Shown here: positions 12,201 to 22,915 of the stretch, piece by piece
Layout: each line of letters begins with the position of its first letter
How positions within the stretch are numbered: position 1 is the first letter of the stretch
Assembly: GCA_031841125.1 (NCBI GenBank)
Contig: CM063112.1
Coordinates: 21,292,603 to 21,356,602 of the forward strand
Reading direction: 5' to 3'
Source of the DNA: Acanthococcus lagerstroemiae
Taxonomy: Eukaryota; Arthropoda; Insecta; Hemiptera; Eriococcidae
Length of the DNA: 64,000 nt
Notes under the pieces: model-generated
Database searches by the model: none
Seen by the model: only the letters and a program-made list of their open reading frames with translations
What the model was told of the DNA's origin: nothing
Translations under genes and position numbers: made by a program

Positions 12201-13926
12201 TAATTGATTAAATTCGTAATTCTTCAAGCTCTCTAACCAGGCGTTGTAACGTGAATACAAGTTTTCTTCAATGTCTCTTAAATAGGTGTTTGAATCCGCA
12301 GATAGTAAATAGAGTTTGCTCTGAAAACCAGAAAATCATCTCATGTATAAGTTCAGTCAACCCGAATTGTTGATAGTTTCAGAATTACCGTATCATTTAT
12401 AGAAGTTGGTCAACAGTCTCGGTATCATTTATGAGTTAAGACAAGCAAATCTTTCTCAGTTCCAGAACTGTGAACATAAGCGATACGCACTTGGAATTTG
12501 GAAATACTGACAACTTTATCGTTTTCAACGATAAAGGGTTCTTCATCTCCATCAAGTGGTGGTGGATTTAAGGCTTTGCTAACTTGAGTAATAATGGACG
12601 AAACTGATTCCTTCACAGAATTAGTAGCAGATGACCATTCTGGATTATTTATCTGTTTCAATTTAAATTGCTGTATTAGTATAATAATAAATCTTGTAAA
12701 ACAAAGTATAGCGATTCTGCACGTAGTTAGCTTTTAATGAATTCTAAACATTTTACATCAACATCTTGTCGTTAAATGAACATAAAACACGATGCTGACA
12801 TTTTTTAATTCTGTTGTTATTCGGGAGAGGGGACTAATAATGAACGTAAAATTCAGAAGTGAGACACAATTTTATGTACCGGAAAACTTCTAAATAGTTC
12901 AATTTTTGATGTAGCTGCGTTCACATACCGAAGAAAGACGCATTTATAATCTGTATGTCAGCATTATAATCTGTATGTCAGCATTAAGTTAACAATTCTG
13001 TTCCGTTTCACACTATCTGCTAATCGTTTGATAACAGTAACATGCTCGGAATAATTCTACAATACGGACACGTAATGAAAAATGAAACATTCCGTTTCAC
13101 TCTGTCATGATAATGTATCTTTGATAGTTTCAGAATTTTCGAGTTTCATTTTCCATCAAGCGACTGTATTTCAGCATTTTGCTGTACTGTTTTCTACGAA
13201 CAGGAAGATTCTGAAAAATATTCTACATACTGGAATTCCATCGGCAATAACAGATGTAGTATTATTAATAAAACTGGAAGCTTCGGTTTTTACTGTCGTA
13301 GAAATTTCGCTCAAATCTTGCTTCAGGAAATCCAGTACCTCGCCCGACTGCAATTAAAATCGAGATTAACGTTACTACACGATTATAGTAATTTTCATAC
13401 TTAACGATTAAACAGAGAAATTAGATAGGTCCCATTTCAAACGATAAATACACGACTCAATTTCATTAAGGCAAAATTTTGACATGATACTGAATACTGG
13501 AATAAAAGAATTCCATCTTCAACAGCTGTAATTTGCTGACAATATTGACATTCAACAGTTCATGTATAGCTTCGAACTTTTAAAGATATGTTGAACACAG
13601 TGAATAAGAATAACAAAGGGTAACATCCACACCTACTGGATCCTAGCTAAAATTAAATCGTACCTTGGATTTCGCAGCACTGTACCATGATTTCCACCAA
13701 GCATTTTGGTCGTCGGTGGCATCATCATTTGTACTAGAAAAAAGTACAGAAAATGGTTAAGATAACCACATCCGAATTACATAATGAAAGTACAATACAG
13801 TAACACACGGTGTAATGAATACCACAGTTTCAGTTCCCTTGGTACAGCCATTACGAAACTACGATACACATTTGTATTGCGAGCTTACTTTTCTTCATTC
13901 TGATTCTTCTCTTCAGCCTCAGCCAT
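3249..13926 (-). CDS. BSDC1: BSD domain-containing protein 1, nine coding exons, 318 aa
   Basis: Seen: exons 13889-13926, 13664-13733, 13231-13347, 12491-12670, 12123-12320, 11917-12043, 11624-11722, 11314-11388 and 3249-3301. Every junction is GT-AG and in phase; the total is 957 nt including TAA. The N-terminus MAEAEEKNQ leads to NAWWKSWYSAAKSKSGEVL and DFLKQDLSE, matching the WW-SW...EALEFMKRDLTE opening of vertebrate BSDC1. The BSD core spans about residues 140-215, with KLYLLSADSNTY, YNAWLESL, YEKLVPEK and HGDFWNRYLF. A charged segment and a Ser-rich tail follow, ending SSDDWEKDFDIEEMA, which matches the DWEKDFDLDM motif of the family. Known: BSD domains are about 60-residue three-helix folds; the cellular role of BSDC1 is poorly defined. 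Odd: the last exon adds only 17 codons, the last intron is about 8 kb, and the tail stops earlier than in vertebrate BSDC1. The acceptor of exon 4 has an alternative 18 nt downstream (12652), also in phase. Confidence 0.88.
3302..3731. other. BSDC1 terminal intron, distal part
   Basis: Intronic. It holds a short homopolymer C run near 3500. The plus-strand ORF at 3425-3631 has no recognisable domain. Nothing else seen. Confidence 0.4.
3732..4974 (+). mobile_element. Non-LTR retrotransposon (RTE-type), 5' half of reverse transcriptase, degenerate
   Basis: Broken frames on the plus strand read in order: a linker with PVRKKEDARQKLESVL; then an open stretch from 4325 with APGPDGIANEMLKRFG, CPKQWNLPEIILLYKKGG and ENYRP (RT motifs 1-2); AGFRKGFSTVENIF, CIGFHKAFDSVDHKYIL (motif A, Asp in AFDSV) and RGFDKGIPCQQT, where RGVRQGDTVS is expected. 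Frameshifts and stops occur throughout, so it is dead. No endonuclease domain is seen, so it is 5' truncated at about 3740. The reading stops at an LEE codon run at 4974 and resumes at 7701 after an inserted element. It is antisense to BSDC1, in its last intron. Confidence 0.85.
4975..7700. mobile_element. hAT-like insertion splitting the retrotransposon, about 2.7 kb, non-coding
   Basis: The left end reads CAGGGTGTCCATTCT and the right end, reverse-complemented, CAGAATGTCCATTCT. Both ends carry subterminal copies of the motif TCCCTGACTTTT in inverted orientation (left near 5010; right near 7605, 7635 and 7660). The flank aagaa occurs on both sides, and an 8-bp duplication with one deleted base is possible. 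Removing the element restores the reverse-transcriptase reading LEE|VFRNLKW. The interior has no transposase ORF and is a patchwork: a C-rich hAT-like fragment near 6120-6290, an AAAATATG-rich stretch at 6540-7170 that resembles the foldback element at 27 kb, and a SINE-like insertion at 7298. TIR type suggests hAT; the long interior suggests repeated nested insertion. Confidence 0.7.
7298..7405 (+). mobile_element. SINE-like retroposon, copy 1, with 14-bp target duplication
   Basis: A 108-bp GC-rich segment is flanked by perfect direct repeats gatttcatcacact at 7284-7297 and 7406-7419. About 80 bp align at roughly 80% with the reverse complement of 24565-24648, sharing ATGGCGATGCACGCAYGCC and CCGGAAACTACCCTTT. 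The start has a sequence resembling a pol III box A (TGGTGAGACGTATGG), though one base short of the consensus. No box B, A-tail or simple-repeat tail is visible. Long exact duplications point to target-primed integration. Confidence 0.65.
7701..8560 (+). mobile_element. Non-LTR retrotransposon (RTE-type), 3' half, degenerate
   Basis: This continues the element that stops at 4974. Decayed frames read VFRNLKWKRRG, LRYANDIISFAENNKKL (motif C region; FADD has become YAND), KAAFKLNGSKSKIM, IEEVTEIEYL, then VEICGASGEGG, RWEVKVLNWI, KIGRPV, RDELVRELRPR and a final WAEVLTHT. The order matches the C-terminal part of insect RTE-like endonuclease/reverse transcriptases, where AGHLARADSNRWxxKVLxW and GRPxxRWxDEI are usual. 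Many stops and frameshifts. No A-tail is visible at the 3' end. Confidence 0.8.
8561..8858. other. BSDC1 intron, no feature
   Basis: Between the retrotransposon end and the next repeat. A G-rich patch lies near 8772. No coding or repeat structure recognised. Confidence 0.4.
8859..9100 (+). repeat. Dispersed hAT-like repeat, copy 1 (partner at 60.3 kb)
   Basis: It begins CAGTGGCGTAGCCA, a typical hAT-type MITE end. It runs through GGTGAGAATT, ATGCTGGCAGTATTACAG, ATGCGCAACATGAAATTT and a C-rich end with TTGCTGATCCCCC. The reverse complement of 60297-60502 carries the same blocks in the same order, so the two are diverged copies in opposite orientation. Non-coding. Confidence 0.6.
9101..9744. 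other. BSDC1 intron, AT-rich, no gene
   Basis: AT-rich stretch with repeated ATATTA/TAATAT strings at 9340-9420. No coding sequence recognised. Confidence 0.4.
9745..10620 (-). mobile_element. Non-LTR retrotransposon relic (R1/LOA-like), C-terminal part
   Basis: Minus-strand frames, broken by stops, read KYLGIIIDQNTNFNKYMEL, then YYDRLRRTDI, LLGSISAYRPISYSSTNAI, AGLTPAGLQII, then YGGTTSGRWIISLIPNI, FFRLTDHGNFAAYLKRFKL, and a Cys/His block CRGCKGAIDTPDHTFRECI. This is the order found after the RT core in R1/LOA-type elements: RVISAYRTVS, VLAGLPPL, GRWTYRLIP, LTGHGCFxxYL and CxxC...HxxxxC. It lies in the same orientation as BSDC1, in its last intron. No intact ORF remains. Confidence 0.7.
10621..11313. 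other. BSDC1 intron next to exon 8
   Basis: The plus-strand ORF at 10626-10865 and the minus-strand ORF at 10883-11122 contain no recognised domain. They share a motif around the Asn-Asp-Glu-Thr-Leu-Cys and AACTTTATGTACTGATGCC / AATAAGGACGACTTTTG region, hinting at an old repeat. No gene supported. Confidence 0.35.
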
Positions 13927-16378
13927 TTTCCAACCAAGACAAATAAAATAGGACTAACAGAATTAATGGAAAGTAATCAGGAGTAATAAAATTCTCGTCT
14001 TCAAGATTGAACCATTTAAACTGATAAGACAAACAACAAACACTACAAAAATAATTATTGTTTTTCCAACCAATCACAACGTTTGTTGTTCTTTACTTCC
14101 TAAATTTTGACCAATAGGATTTAGAAATTTCTACAGTGTTGAGCAGAAGCACGAGCAAACAGGAAACCGAGCTTCGAATCAGTGTTGCTAGACTTCGAGA
14201 TTTATCTCGAAATTACGAAATTTTATTCTCTTAGGTAAACAAAATTTTACAGATAAATTAATAATTTTTTAATATTTACAAGATTTTCCGGGATTCGTTT
14301 TGTTTTCAAGATTTTGTCAAAATTTAAAGCGTTTTGGAGATTTTTACAACAATGTTTTGATATTTTTTGAGGTTTCACGTTATTCTGACATTTCTTGATA
14401 TTTTTCTTTGCTTTTTCCTCGGGCGTGGAAATTTACAAGTATTTTGATCTGACGACAGCACGACACTCGTTTTGCTTTTTGACACATCTACATACATATG
14501 AGTTTTGCAAAAAGTACCTTCAAAGGGCCTTTATCCTTATCCCTTGCTTGCTAGAGTAAGAAACTATACGATCAGAGCTGACGTTACGAGAGTACATGAA
14601 TATAAACAATAAAAGAAGTCATGAACCCGACCTACAAGCTCTACTGTGAATCATAACAAGGCTGCATTAAGAAGAAATCATACAACTGAGAACCATCCAC
14701 ATATCACGAAAATTATGTCTCTGGAGAAAAATCATTACTATGTACTATACAACTAGGGGGGGGGGGGGTTATGAAATACGATGATATGCACAAATAGCCC
14801 AATTGGAGCGCTGGGCAAGCATCAAAATAATGCTACGAATTCTTTCGATCGCATAATTTCTTGAGGGGAGGGGGTCTTTTAAAAGATATTGGAGGGCTAC
14901 GCCCCTCCCCCTCATAATTTGCATTTATGAATACGATACGATTGTGAATTCGCAGCTCGAACTGAGTGCAAAGACAGCAACACAAGTCTTATTTCATTAT
15001 TTCCTCCTGGACAGAGTATTTGTACTTATTTTCACATTTCACACAGAGAAACTTCATATTGGAGCTATGGGCAGCTGGTAAGTATAAGGGACTTCCCCTA
15101 CAGGCATTGAAAACAAATTCAATGCCAATACAACCTTCTCTACGAAGTAAATTAGTTCAGAGTAAAATTTCAAATGTATATGAGCTTTCTCTCAATGGCT
15201 TCATTCTTCACTGGATAGCGAATATCCACTTGATGACATACAAGAAGCCTTTCGATCATTCGACTGTATTATACTCGTAGTTCAACATCCGATAATTTGA
15301 AATTTTAAGGCTTTAACGGCGCTGAGAATCCGTGGCACACTGACAGTACAGAATTTACCTCGAACGTCATTTTTTAATCTTAAAACAATCAAATCTAAAT
15401 GAACTGATCAAAAATAATAAGTATAACATGATTTGAAATTGCAAAAATATTATGAAATTCGTGAGGATCGGGACCATATTACGATCTTAATACTTCATTC
15501 AATTTTCAAATACCTGAGAAACGTCCAAAATAATACCAAAACAAAAAAAGAATTAATTCACAAATTATAACTTTCCTGAGATTCAAGATTTCTTTTTTTT
15601 TGAAAATGTGAGATTACTAGCGCTGTACGATTGTGCCCATCCACAACAACTTACACTGGACAATCTAAGACCAAAATTTCAGTTATTCAATATTTAAATA
15701 CTCAATAATCGTTTTCCTTGAGTAGTGAATCAACTTTTGCTAGCGAAATTCACGTGACCATGACATCATACTTTTGATTGACTTATGACTACATTCACCA
15801 CAGACATATCAATCACCGCGACATGCACAACGTACAAGAGTTCCTCACTTATACAAAAATTGGAAGCGCCGTCTCCATACCAACAGTCTCAACACAATTC
15901 ATCTGAAATTGCCCGATAAACAGTATATATCTCACTTCGAAATCTTCAACTGTAGCCAACCCCATCAATTTTCCATCAATCTTCGATCAAGTTTATCCCG
16001 CCGCAACATACATTCGTATTTCACGTTCGTCTCTAAACAAAGTAACACAGATAACTAAGCTAGTTCATTTTATTTTGATACCAAACCCATACAAGTTATT
16101 TTTATAATTGAAATTGAAATACACGAAAATTATATTGATTACCAACGTCATTGCACACTTTTCGGAATATAGCCGGATCAAAACTATTCAAGAAAACAAT
16201 TGTCTTAAATTTTTATGATTTACATAATGTCAAGTTTCAATCTTAGGAACCGCAGCTTAAAGATAGAATAAGTGAAAAAATAAAAATATTAGCTTTCCTT
16301 TTTTCGTAATAATAAGTTCTTAATATACATTATAATTATAGTAGCTAGTCTAACATAGGGAATACAATCAAGAAACGT
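13927..16378. other. Intergenic region between BSDC1 and H3.3
   Basis: The BSDC1 promoter should lie just right of 13927. An AATAAA hexamer on the minus strand at 16069-16074, about 305 nt past the H3.3 stop, is a plausible poly(A) signal. A G homopolymer of about 13 bases sits at 14756-14768, and a G-rich/C-rich pair at 14865-14910 looks like a decayed MITE. The plus-strand ORF at 14966-15280 has no recognisable domain. Confidence 0.45.
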
Positions 16379-16986
<608 letters not shown>

Positions 16987-17417
16987 TCACGAAACTGAAA
17001 ACAAACAATGCATACAGGTGAACACAGCTGAAAGGATTACGATAATGCATACATAAGCATACGAGAACATCGCTCAATTTCATGGGCAATTGTACACTAC
17101 GTACATCTCATATACAGTTTCGATATCATTAGAACATACGTAAAGTGAAGTCGAATAGTGAAGAATTATAGTAACTTACGCTACTTTCGAAGACGAAAAA
17201 CTAATTTCAACAACCATTAATCGTATATAGCTTCCAAGAAATTAATAGCCTGTTCGAACGCCAAACTAAAGATTTCAGATTGCAATCCCTATGACCCAAA
17301 TCTAGGTTCTAATCACTTCATTACCAATTATCACACAAAGTTGTGCTGAGTCGCATGCACATTGTAATAAGTGCGACAGAAGCATAAGTAACTGAATAAA
17401 ATTAATTTAATACTTAC

Positions 17418-17510
17418 GGCAGAAGTAATAACAGTGGAAAACTGGACGAAATTTAAATTACGATTTTGAGAAAGCACTCAACAGACAAACAAACACAAAA
17501 TGGCTCCTTT
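17418..17510 (-). promoter_or_regulatory. Candidate non-coding first exon of H3.3
   Basis: A strong minus-strand donor GTAAGT at 17412-17417 could pair with the acceptor at 16995, giving a 5' UTR intron of about 420 nt, usual for H3.3 genes. A second donor GTAAGT at 17174-17179 is an alternative. No TATA box is evident. The right boundary is a guess. Confidence 0.35.
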
Positions 17511-20504
17511 TGTAGTTTTGCTTTTGCTATTCAGATTTCCACAGTTCACAAACACAGGACGTTACGTCACGGACTTTCGTCACAGAAAAGAGAAAACAGG
17601 CAGACAGAAGCCGTATGAAAATAAATCGAAAATCAAAACGGACTTTGTTATCATGTATTCAGGAGAAAATTAAGGTCTTCTTAATTGTGAAAAAGTCAAA
17701 GAGCTTCTCGGTACAGTGTTACCAACAGTTTGTTCATTCGAAAAAGTGTATCAGTGGTTTCTGATAATACAATAGGAGTAGAATGGAGAATGATACGCTC
17801 TAGAGGGAAAACGCGGGAAGTATCACAGTTTCCAGTGTTCGTCGCTCATTTTCATTGGTTATCTGTGATCAAAACGCATTGTGAGCTGAAAAGTTCATAA
17901 TTTAATTGTAAATGTTCAAAAGATGTTCATTGTTCTTTTAATGTGAACTTTATTCATTCATTTGCATTTACAGACTTCTGAAAAACAGGTATGGTTCGTT
18001 TTTAGCTATAATCTGTTCATAACTTGCACATTGTGCCATTTCCAGAATGGAGTTTAGCACATGTAGGTATGTAATTCCAAATCATGAAACCGTGTCATCT
18101 ATACCGTTTAAGCCTCAGTCGTTGATTGCAGCTAATGAACGCTCTGCATTGAAAGGACTCAGTTTGCGAAATTGTCAGCATTTGATACGTTGGTAAATCA
18201 TTATGAAGTCAGACATATAACAAATGCATATACAATTTACATTTTTATAAACCGAGTACATTCTTACATTCCTATAAATGCGAGTTCAGTCTAGAGTATA
18301 GATGTTTTCCATCTGAAATACAATGCCAGAATGTTCAAAGTTGAGAGTTCTTGGTGTTTAAAGCCTGATGTGTACTTGGTAGCAACTGTAAAAGCCCATG
18401 TAAATATTTTATGTTACAGAGATGCTGTCTGTATTTCATTAGTTTCCATTCACTACTTTTCCATCAAATAAGCAAAATGAAGATACCTCAAACCCAATAT
18501 CCATTCTAGTTGACTGGATTGCTGTTTTGGTGAGTAACTATATTATGTTGTGTTGCTTTTACGTTTTTTGTCGTGGAACCGTGTATAAAATTTGAATGGA
18601 ACAGTCAGTTTCTTACTTAAGCCAACTGATCATGATTAATTTACTACATGAGTATACTTTACTATTATTGGCGAACATTTCTTCTCTTAAATGGTTTGTT
18701 CAAAAGGCAGAAGCTGGCCTCGTTCAGATTTTGTAAGAAATAAGATGCTGTTAAACAAAAAGCTCCAAAACAAAATCTGTTTTTTAAGAAAACGTAATAT
18801 TAAAAGCGGATGAGTACCTATAATGCTCGTGTTTACAGACATAGCGTTTACTGAGATAAGCTTTTTCAACATGGATACCCATTTGTATCCGGGGCCCCAT
18901 TAAAAAATAAAAAATAAAAAATCTACGTTTTACACTCTTTTCAACAATACTGATAAACTCATTTTGTCAACAAATTGAGCTTTTTATTTAACAGCATCGT
19001 TTGTTCTATTATATTGCCAACTTATGGAGGTACCTAATATTGTTTCAGGAATGAATGGATAAGTCAACGTCTTCATTGTGTGTCTATGAACTGTTTTGTA
19101 TCGACGATTGCAAACGTTCAAAACGTTTAAAAAATTGTTTGAAGAGTATAATTACCAAGCACCTGTATGTTCACTTTATACTTTCAGTTATGATCATACT
19201 TTCTCTTTGGATTTAAAGAACAATGGAAGTGCAGTGCAGTGTAGTGTTCGCGATTGCTCGTGATAAATTGTGCTTTGTTCGCGATCGTGCTCCCTCCCAT
19301 CACATATTTGCATTTTTAAATAGCATCTTCCATCATGTCCTTCGTAGTTTTTCCAAAATCGCGTTTGCAGGAAGATGTAGACTCGTTATTAAAATTTCGC
19401 GATTTTCATTTGTTGGGCACCTTTGCCTAAGTGTTCCAGTTGGTGAGTATTTTTCAATTTTTGGGGTATTTAACATATATTGATAAGATTTCCCTTTATT
19501 AGTGCAAGTGTGCAACACAGTACCGCACGCATTTGAAATATTTTTGTATGCAGAAGACCCAATTCTATTAACAAACAAACACATATGAAATACTCATGTA
19601 TTTATTTGTTCCTCGAGTCCTTTGTGCAGAGCTTCAAAAAGCGTAAGCATACAAATTACATTACAGAAATTGTTTCAGATAAATGAGTGAAAATGAATGA
19701 AAGGAAACGTATGTGCATGGTATCATATACGCAGAATTTGATCGCAGTCGTGATAAAAGTAAACTGTTGTGTATTGATCAACATAGTGACGCAGCAGTTG
19801 GTTAAAAAAAAAAAAGTGCAAGCGTGAATTTACACAAAATTGTTCATTTGTTCTTGAAGCCGGTAAATGATCTATTTTGATGTGTTCTCTATCTTATTGC
19901 TAGTGACTGAACGAGTACAAATTAGATGTTTATGCATTTCACAGATACCAAAAGGACATGTTAGGGAAATGTACTTAATGTCCAACCAAAGTTCAGTATT
20001 CAGGCATAGAACGGTAGCCAATGCTACATTTTTGGTGGACATTTTGAGAAAGCCAATCACAGAACTGATTTACCTATTATAATAACTCGTTTATTCCGAC
20101 ATCGTGTGTCTTATCGATGCACGTGTTACAACTCAGTTAGAAAAAAATAAAGCGCCATCTACTGGCAACTTCCTCAAAAAAAGAAGAAAAACAATTTATC
20201 ATAATGAGGAACAACTTGTACAACACTAACCTAATAACAATAGAAAAAACGAAAGCTTACTAATTATATGGGAATAATTGTAAATTTAATCGCTTTGGGG
20301 GTCGGCGCTGATGAGTTGAGCGTTGTATACCGGTGGTTTAGTCGTAGGTGGCTGTATATTGTCAGCCTCTATTGGTGGTAGTGTGTCCGCAGATCTGACT
20401 TGGTTATCGTGACGCTTCCAAAAAAGACCCTCCTCTGTCTCAACTTCAGATATGACATTATATACTTAAGCCGACAATAACATAGAACATAGCAAAGAGC
20501 AAAC
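17511..20504. other. Gene-poor stretch upstream of H3.3
   Basis: No gene is established. Two plus-strand pieces have coding-like composition. One is 18045-18193, opening MEFSTCRYVIPNHETV and ending before a possible GTAAAT donor. The other is 18443-18531, with PSNKQNEDTSNPISILVDW before a GTGAGT donor. Their phases do not join (the exon 1 donor leaves two bases, the second needs phase 0). A 31-codon ORF at 19335-19430 starts MSFVVFPKSRLQEDVDSLL. None matches a family I know. Confidence 0.3.
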
Positions 20505-20581
20505 GAGGAGTTATCTGTCAAAAGGGCGTCCGTTCAATGTATTTCTTATGGAACGGACGCCCTTTTGACAGATAACTCCTC
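20505..20581. repeat. Perfect inverted repeat, 31-bp arms and 15-base loop
   Basis: Arms at 20505-20535 and 20551-20581 are exact reverse complements (gaggagttatctgtcaaaag at the start of the left arm); pairing stops abruptly on both sides. The loop is aatgtatttcttatg. A perfect arm in otherwise decayed DNA suggests a recent origin, a hairpin RNA, or the ends of a tiny foldback element. Confidence 0.9.
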
Positions 20582-20847
20582 AAACACCCTTATACTACCT
20601 CGCTATCTGCAAGGTAGCTTTTGTTTTGGATTCGAATATGATTCGAGAATGATTCACATTTTACTGTGATTAAAATCGGATTCGAATAAATGGAGTGGAT
20701 TCGAATCCACGAATCATCAAATCTAGGTATCATGGTATCTTTTAGTGCTGTTACAAAACAAAAACAAGCGATATTTATTTTACTCACCCAGCAAAAGTTG
20801 ACTTTTTTTTTCTTCAGGAAGACCAAATACTCCAAAAACTGGATCTT

Positions 20848-20879
<32 letters not shown>

Positions 20880-21284
20880 GGTCCCTCCAACAGCCGAAGC
20901 CAATTATAGGAGGGACCGTTACAATAAGAATTATAAAAGAGAAATAAAAAAAAAAATGGAATCTTGTTCGATGTAATCGGTAAACATACTTTCAGCAATG
21001 TAGTTTCCGAAGAAATTAAATTTAATGTTTCAATTGAGGAGGCCAGAACAAATTCTTGTAGCTTTTATTACATTTTTTGATATTTTTTTCGTTTCGGCTA
21101 ACTAAAAAATTCCGACGAATCCACTAAAAAGATTCGAATACATTTTACGAATCCGGGTCGTCCATTGGATTCGAATCATTGATATAAATCCAATTCCCAG
21201 AAGCGGATTCGAATCCATTTTTTCAAATCTGCGAACTGGATTCGACCATTGAACAAATTGACTCCTGTAAGAAAACCTCGAGGA
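20582..21284. repeat. Repeat-rich stretch with GGATTCGAATCC motifs and ATTT microsatellite
   Basis: The palindromic core GATTCGAATC and its variants recur many times between 20625 and 20720 and again at 21120-21250, pointing to a TE with repeated subterminal motifs. Between them an (ATTT)n tract at about 20846-20880 adjoins a small palindrome, GGTCCCTCC...GGAGGGACC, at 20880-20918. No coding sequence. Confidence 0.5.
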
Positions 21285-21450
21285 CCAAAGATTATAATGT
21301 CAGCTACTACCTGAGAATAAGAAATTTGTTAGAACTTAGAAACCAAAAGTTTATTAACAAATGCTAAAAACCTTCTGAATTAAAAATAAGTACATACTCG
21401 TACCTTAGATTTCTTAATTAGGTATTTCTCATTTTGAAGTAGGCATGTAC

Positions 21451-22477
21451 CAGTAATGTTAGACAAAACGATTTCTTGTCATTTTGTCAGACAAGCATTT
21501 CATTTTTTTCGTTATGTCACGAGTTTTGTCATGTTTGGAGTTTTGTCACTTTGTTTTTTCATGGTTTTGTTATGTTGTCATGAAAAAATTATTTTGTCAA
21601 AATGCCATTATTTACCAATTTATAGGTATTTTTATACCTACATGTACAATCCAATTCCATCAATTACCAATGTTAATCCAGCAAAAATTGCATATTTTGT
21701 GTTGTATAGTAGTCAATAACTGCATTTTGAAAATTAAAGAGCTTAAGCTTCCCATGAAAGCATCCAGCAGAACGGCTGCAGTTATATTACTGTCTAGTGA
21801 CGAAGTTGAAATTTCAAAACTGACCGGTTGTTTTTGAGGAAAGTTTTTTGAAATATTACCTTATTAGCGACGTGAAAGAATAAAGAATACAAAATACACA
21901 AACTAACAAATAACAACAGCAACTTACTGAGTTTCCCTTCGAATGTAAGAATAAGAGCAAAAGATAAGAATGAAAGAAGTAAGACAGTAAGAGGAATACT
22001 ACATAACAATAACAGGAGAATAAATGTGATGGAAAAAAAAAGGATCTTCTATGAGCTGACTCATCCTTAACCTTCTTGATTAATTAGCACTTGATGGACT
22101 TGCGTGAAATCATACAAAATTCCAGCTGCTTAGGTCATGTATCTTTGTCTTTCTGTTCAGAACTCTGTTCAATTAATATGAAAAAATTATAGTCTTTTCG
22201 AGTACCCCATTTAATATTTACTAGGTACCTATTAATACGAGAACAACAAAGAAAAACTCGTTGATTTTTATTTCTGTTTATTATTTAAAAAGAGCTTTAA
22301 AAAAAAAAAAAAAAAAAAAAACACTAATGCGTAATGACAAAAAATGTCATAGTTAACCAATTTTTTTATTTTGTTTTGTCATTTAATTTATTTCTTGCTG
22401 TGTCATTTTCATTTTGTCATATAACAAAATTTCTAAAATTCAGTTGTCATTTTGTTTTGTTATATCTACCAACACTG
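21451..22477. mobile_element. hAT-like non-autonomous element, about 1 kb
   Basis: Ends are CAGTAATGTTAGACA and, reverse-complemented, CAGTGTTGGTAGATA, a hAT-type CAGTG start. Both ends have clusters of TTTTGTCA/TGACAAAA. An A tract of about 20 lies at 22299-22320. No transposase ORF. I could not find an 8-bp target duplication, so the exact boundaries are tentative. It sits inside the F1 copy. Confidence 0.5.
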
Positions 22478-22572
22478 GTATCTATATAATGATCTTTGCT
22501 CTGTGTGTTTTTCTCGGGAGTCAATACGTTCGTTCGTTCGTTCGTAGGCCAAACGACGGGTATTTTTGCTAA

Positions 22573-22877
22573 AACTAGGTTTACACGGGGACACTTTGGT
22601 GTCTAGACAATAAAGTTTCTTGCTAGTTGCTCAGCATCATTCCGTTTACACGCAAGACATTACACGGGGACTCTTTGGTGTCTAGACAATAAACCAATCA
22701 GAATTGTAGTAGCAGTCACGTGATGAGAAACTATCGGGACACTAGCAAAAAAAAGTTGCCCGGGTCTCAACTTTAGTTTCTTTGTGTTTCCTGAAGAAAG
22801 ACTGTTCTCTCGGCTGTTTACATGAAGCAACTAGCAATATTGTTTGGACACCAAAGTGTCCCCGTGTAAACCTAGCT
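22573..22877. mobile_element. PIF/Harbinger-like MITE, 305 bp
   Basis: Terminal inverted repeats ARCTAGGTTTACACGGGG continue to about 30 bp (through ACACTTTGGTGTC). They are flanked by TAA on both sides (22570-22572 and 22878-22880), the 3-bp TWA duplication known for PIF/Harbinger. The related unbroken sequence near 34,003 reads ttgctgaacagtaacc across the insertion point, so the empty site can be seen. Internally the end motif recurs as a direct repeat at 22671-22692. Confidence 0.75.
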
Positions 22878-22915
22878 TAACAGTAACTTACTGTGTGACG
22901 TCACGGGAAATATTA

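Larger units (their letters stand above)
21285..22915. repeat. Second copy of foldback family F1, broken by two nested elements
   Basis: 21290-21360 matches the centre of the left arm of the 33.6-34.1 kb palindrome (TACTACCTGAGAATAAGAA, CCAAAAGTTTAT). 22485-22565 and 22881-22915 match its right arm (AATGATCTTTGCTCT, ACAGTAAC, GTGTGACGTC). The gaps hold the elements at 21451-22477 and 22573-22877. A CGTT microsatellite lies at 22525-22543. Confidence 0.6.

Noticed and set aside
14756..14768. G homopolymer as possible G-quadruplex or assembly gap mark
   Set aside because: Single homopolymer, common in this window along with many C runs; no further structure.
18045..18531. Two coding-like plus-strand pieces with splice donors
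   Set aside because: Composition looks coding, but their phases do not join, an in-frame stop precedes the second piece, and neither resembles a family I know. Could be exons of an unknown gene; not enough to call.
19335..19430. 31-codon ORF MSFVVFPKSRLQEDVD...
   Set aside because: Short, no family match and no supporting splice or regulatory signals.
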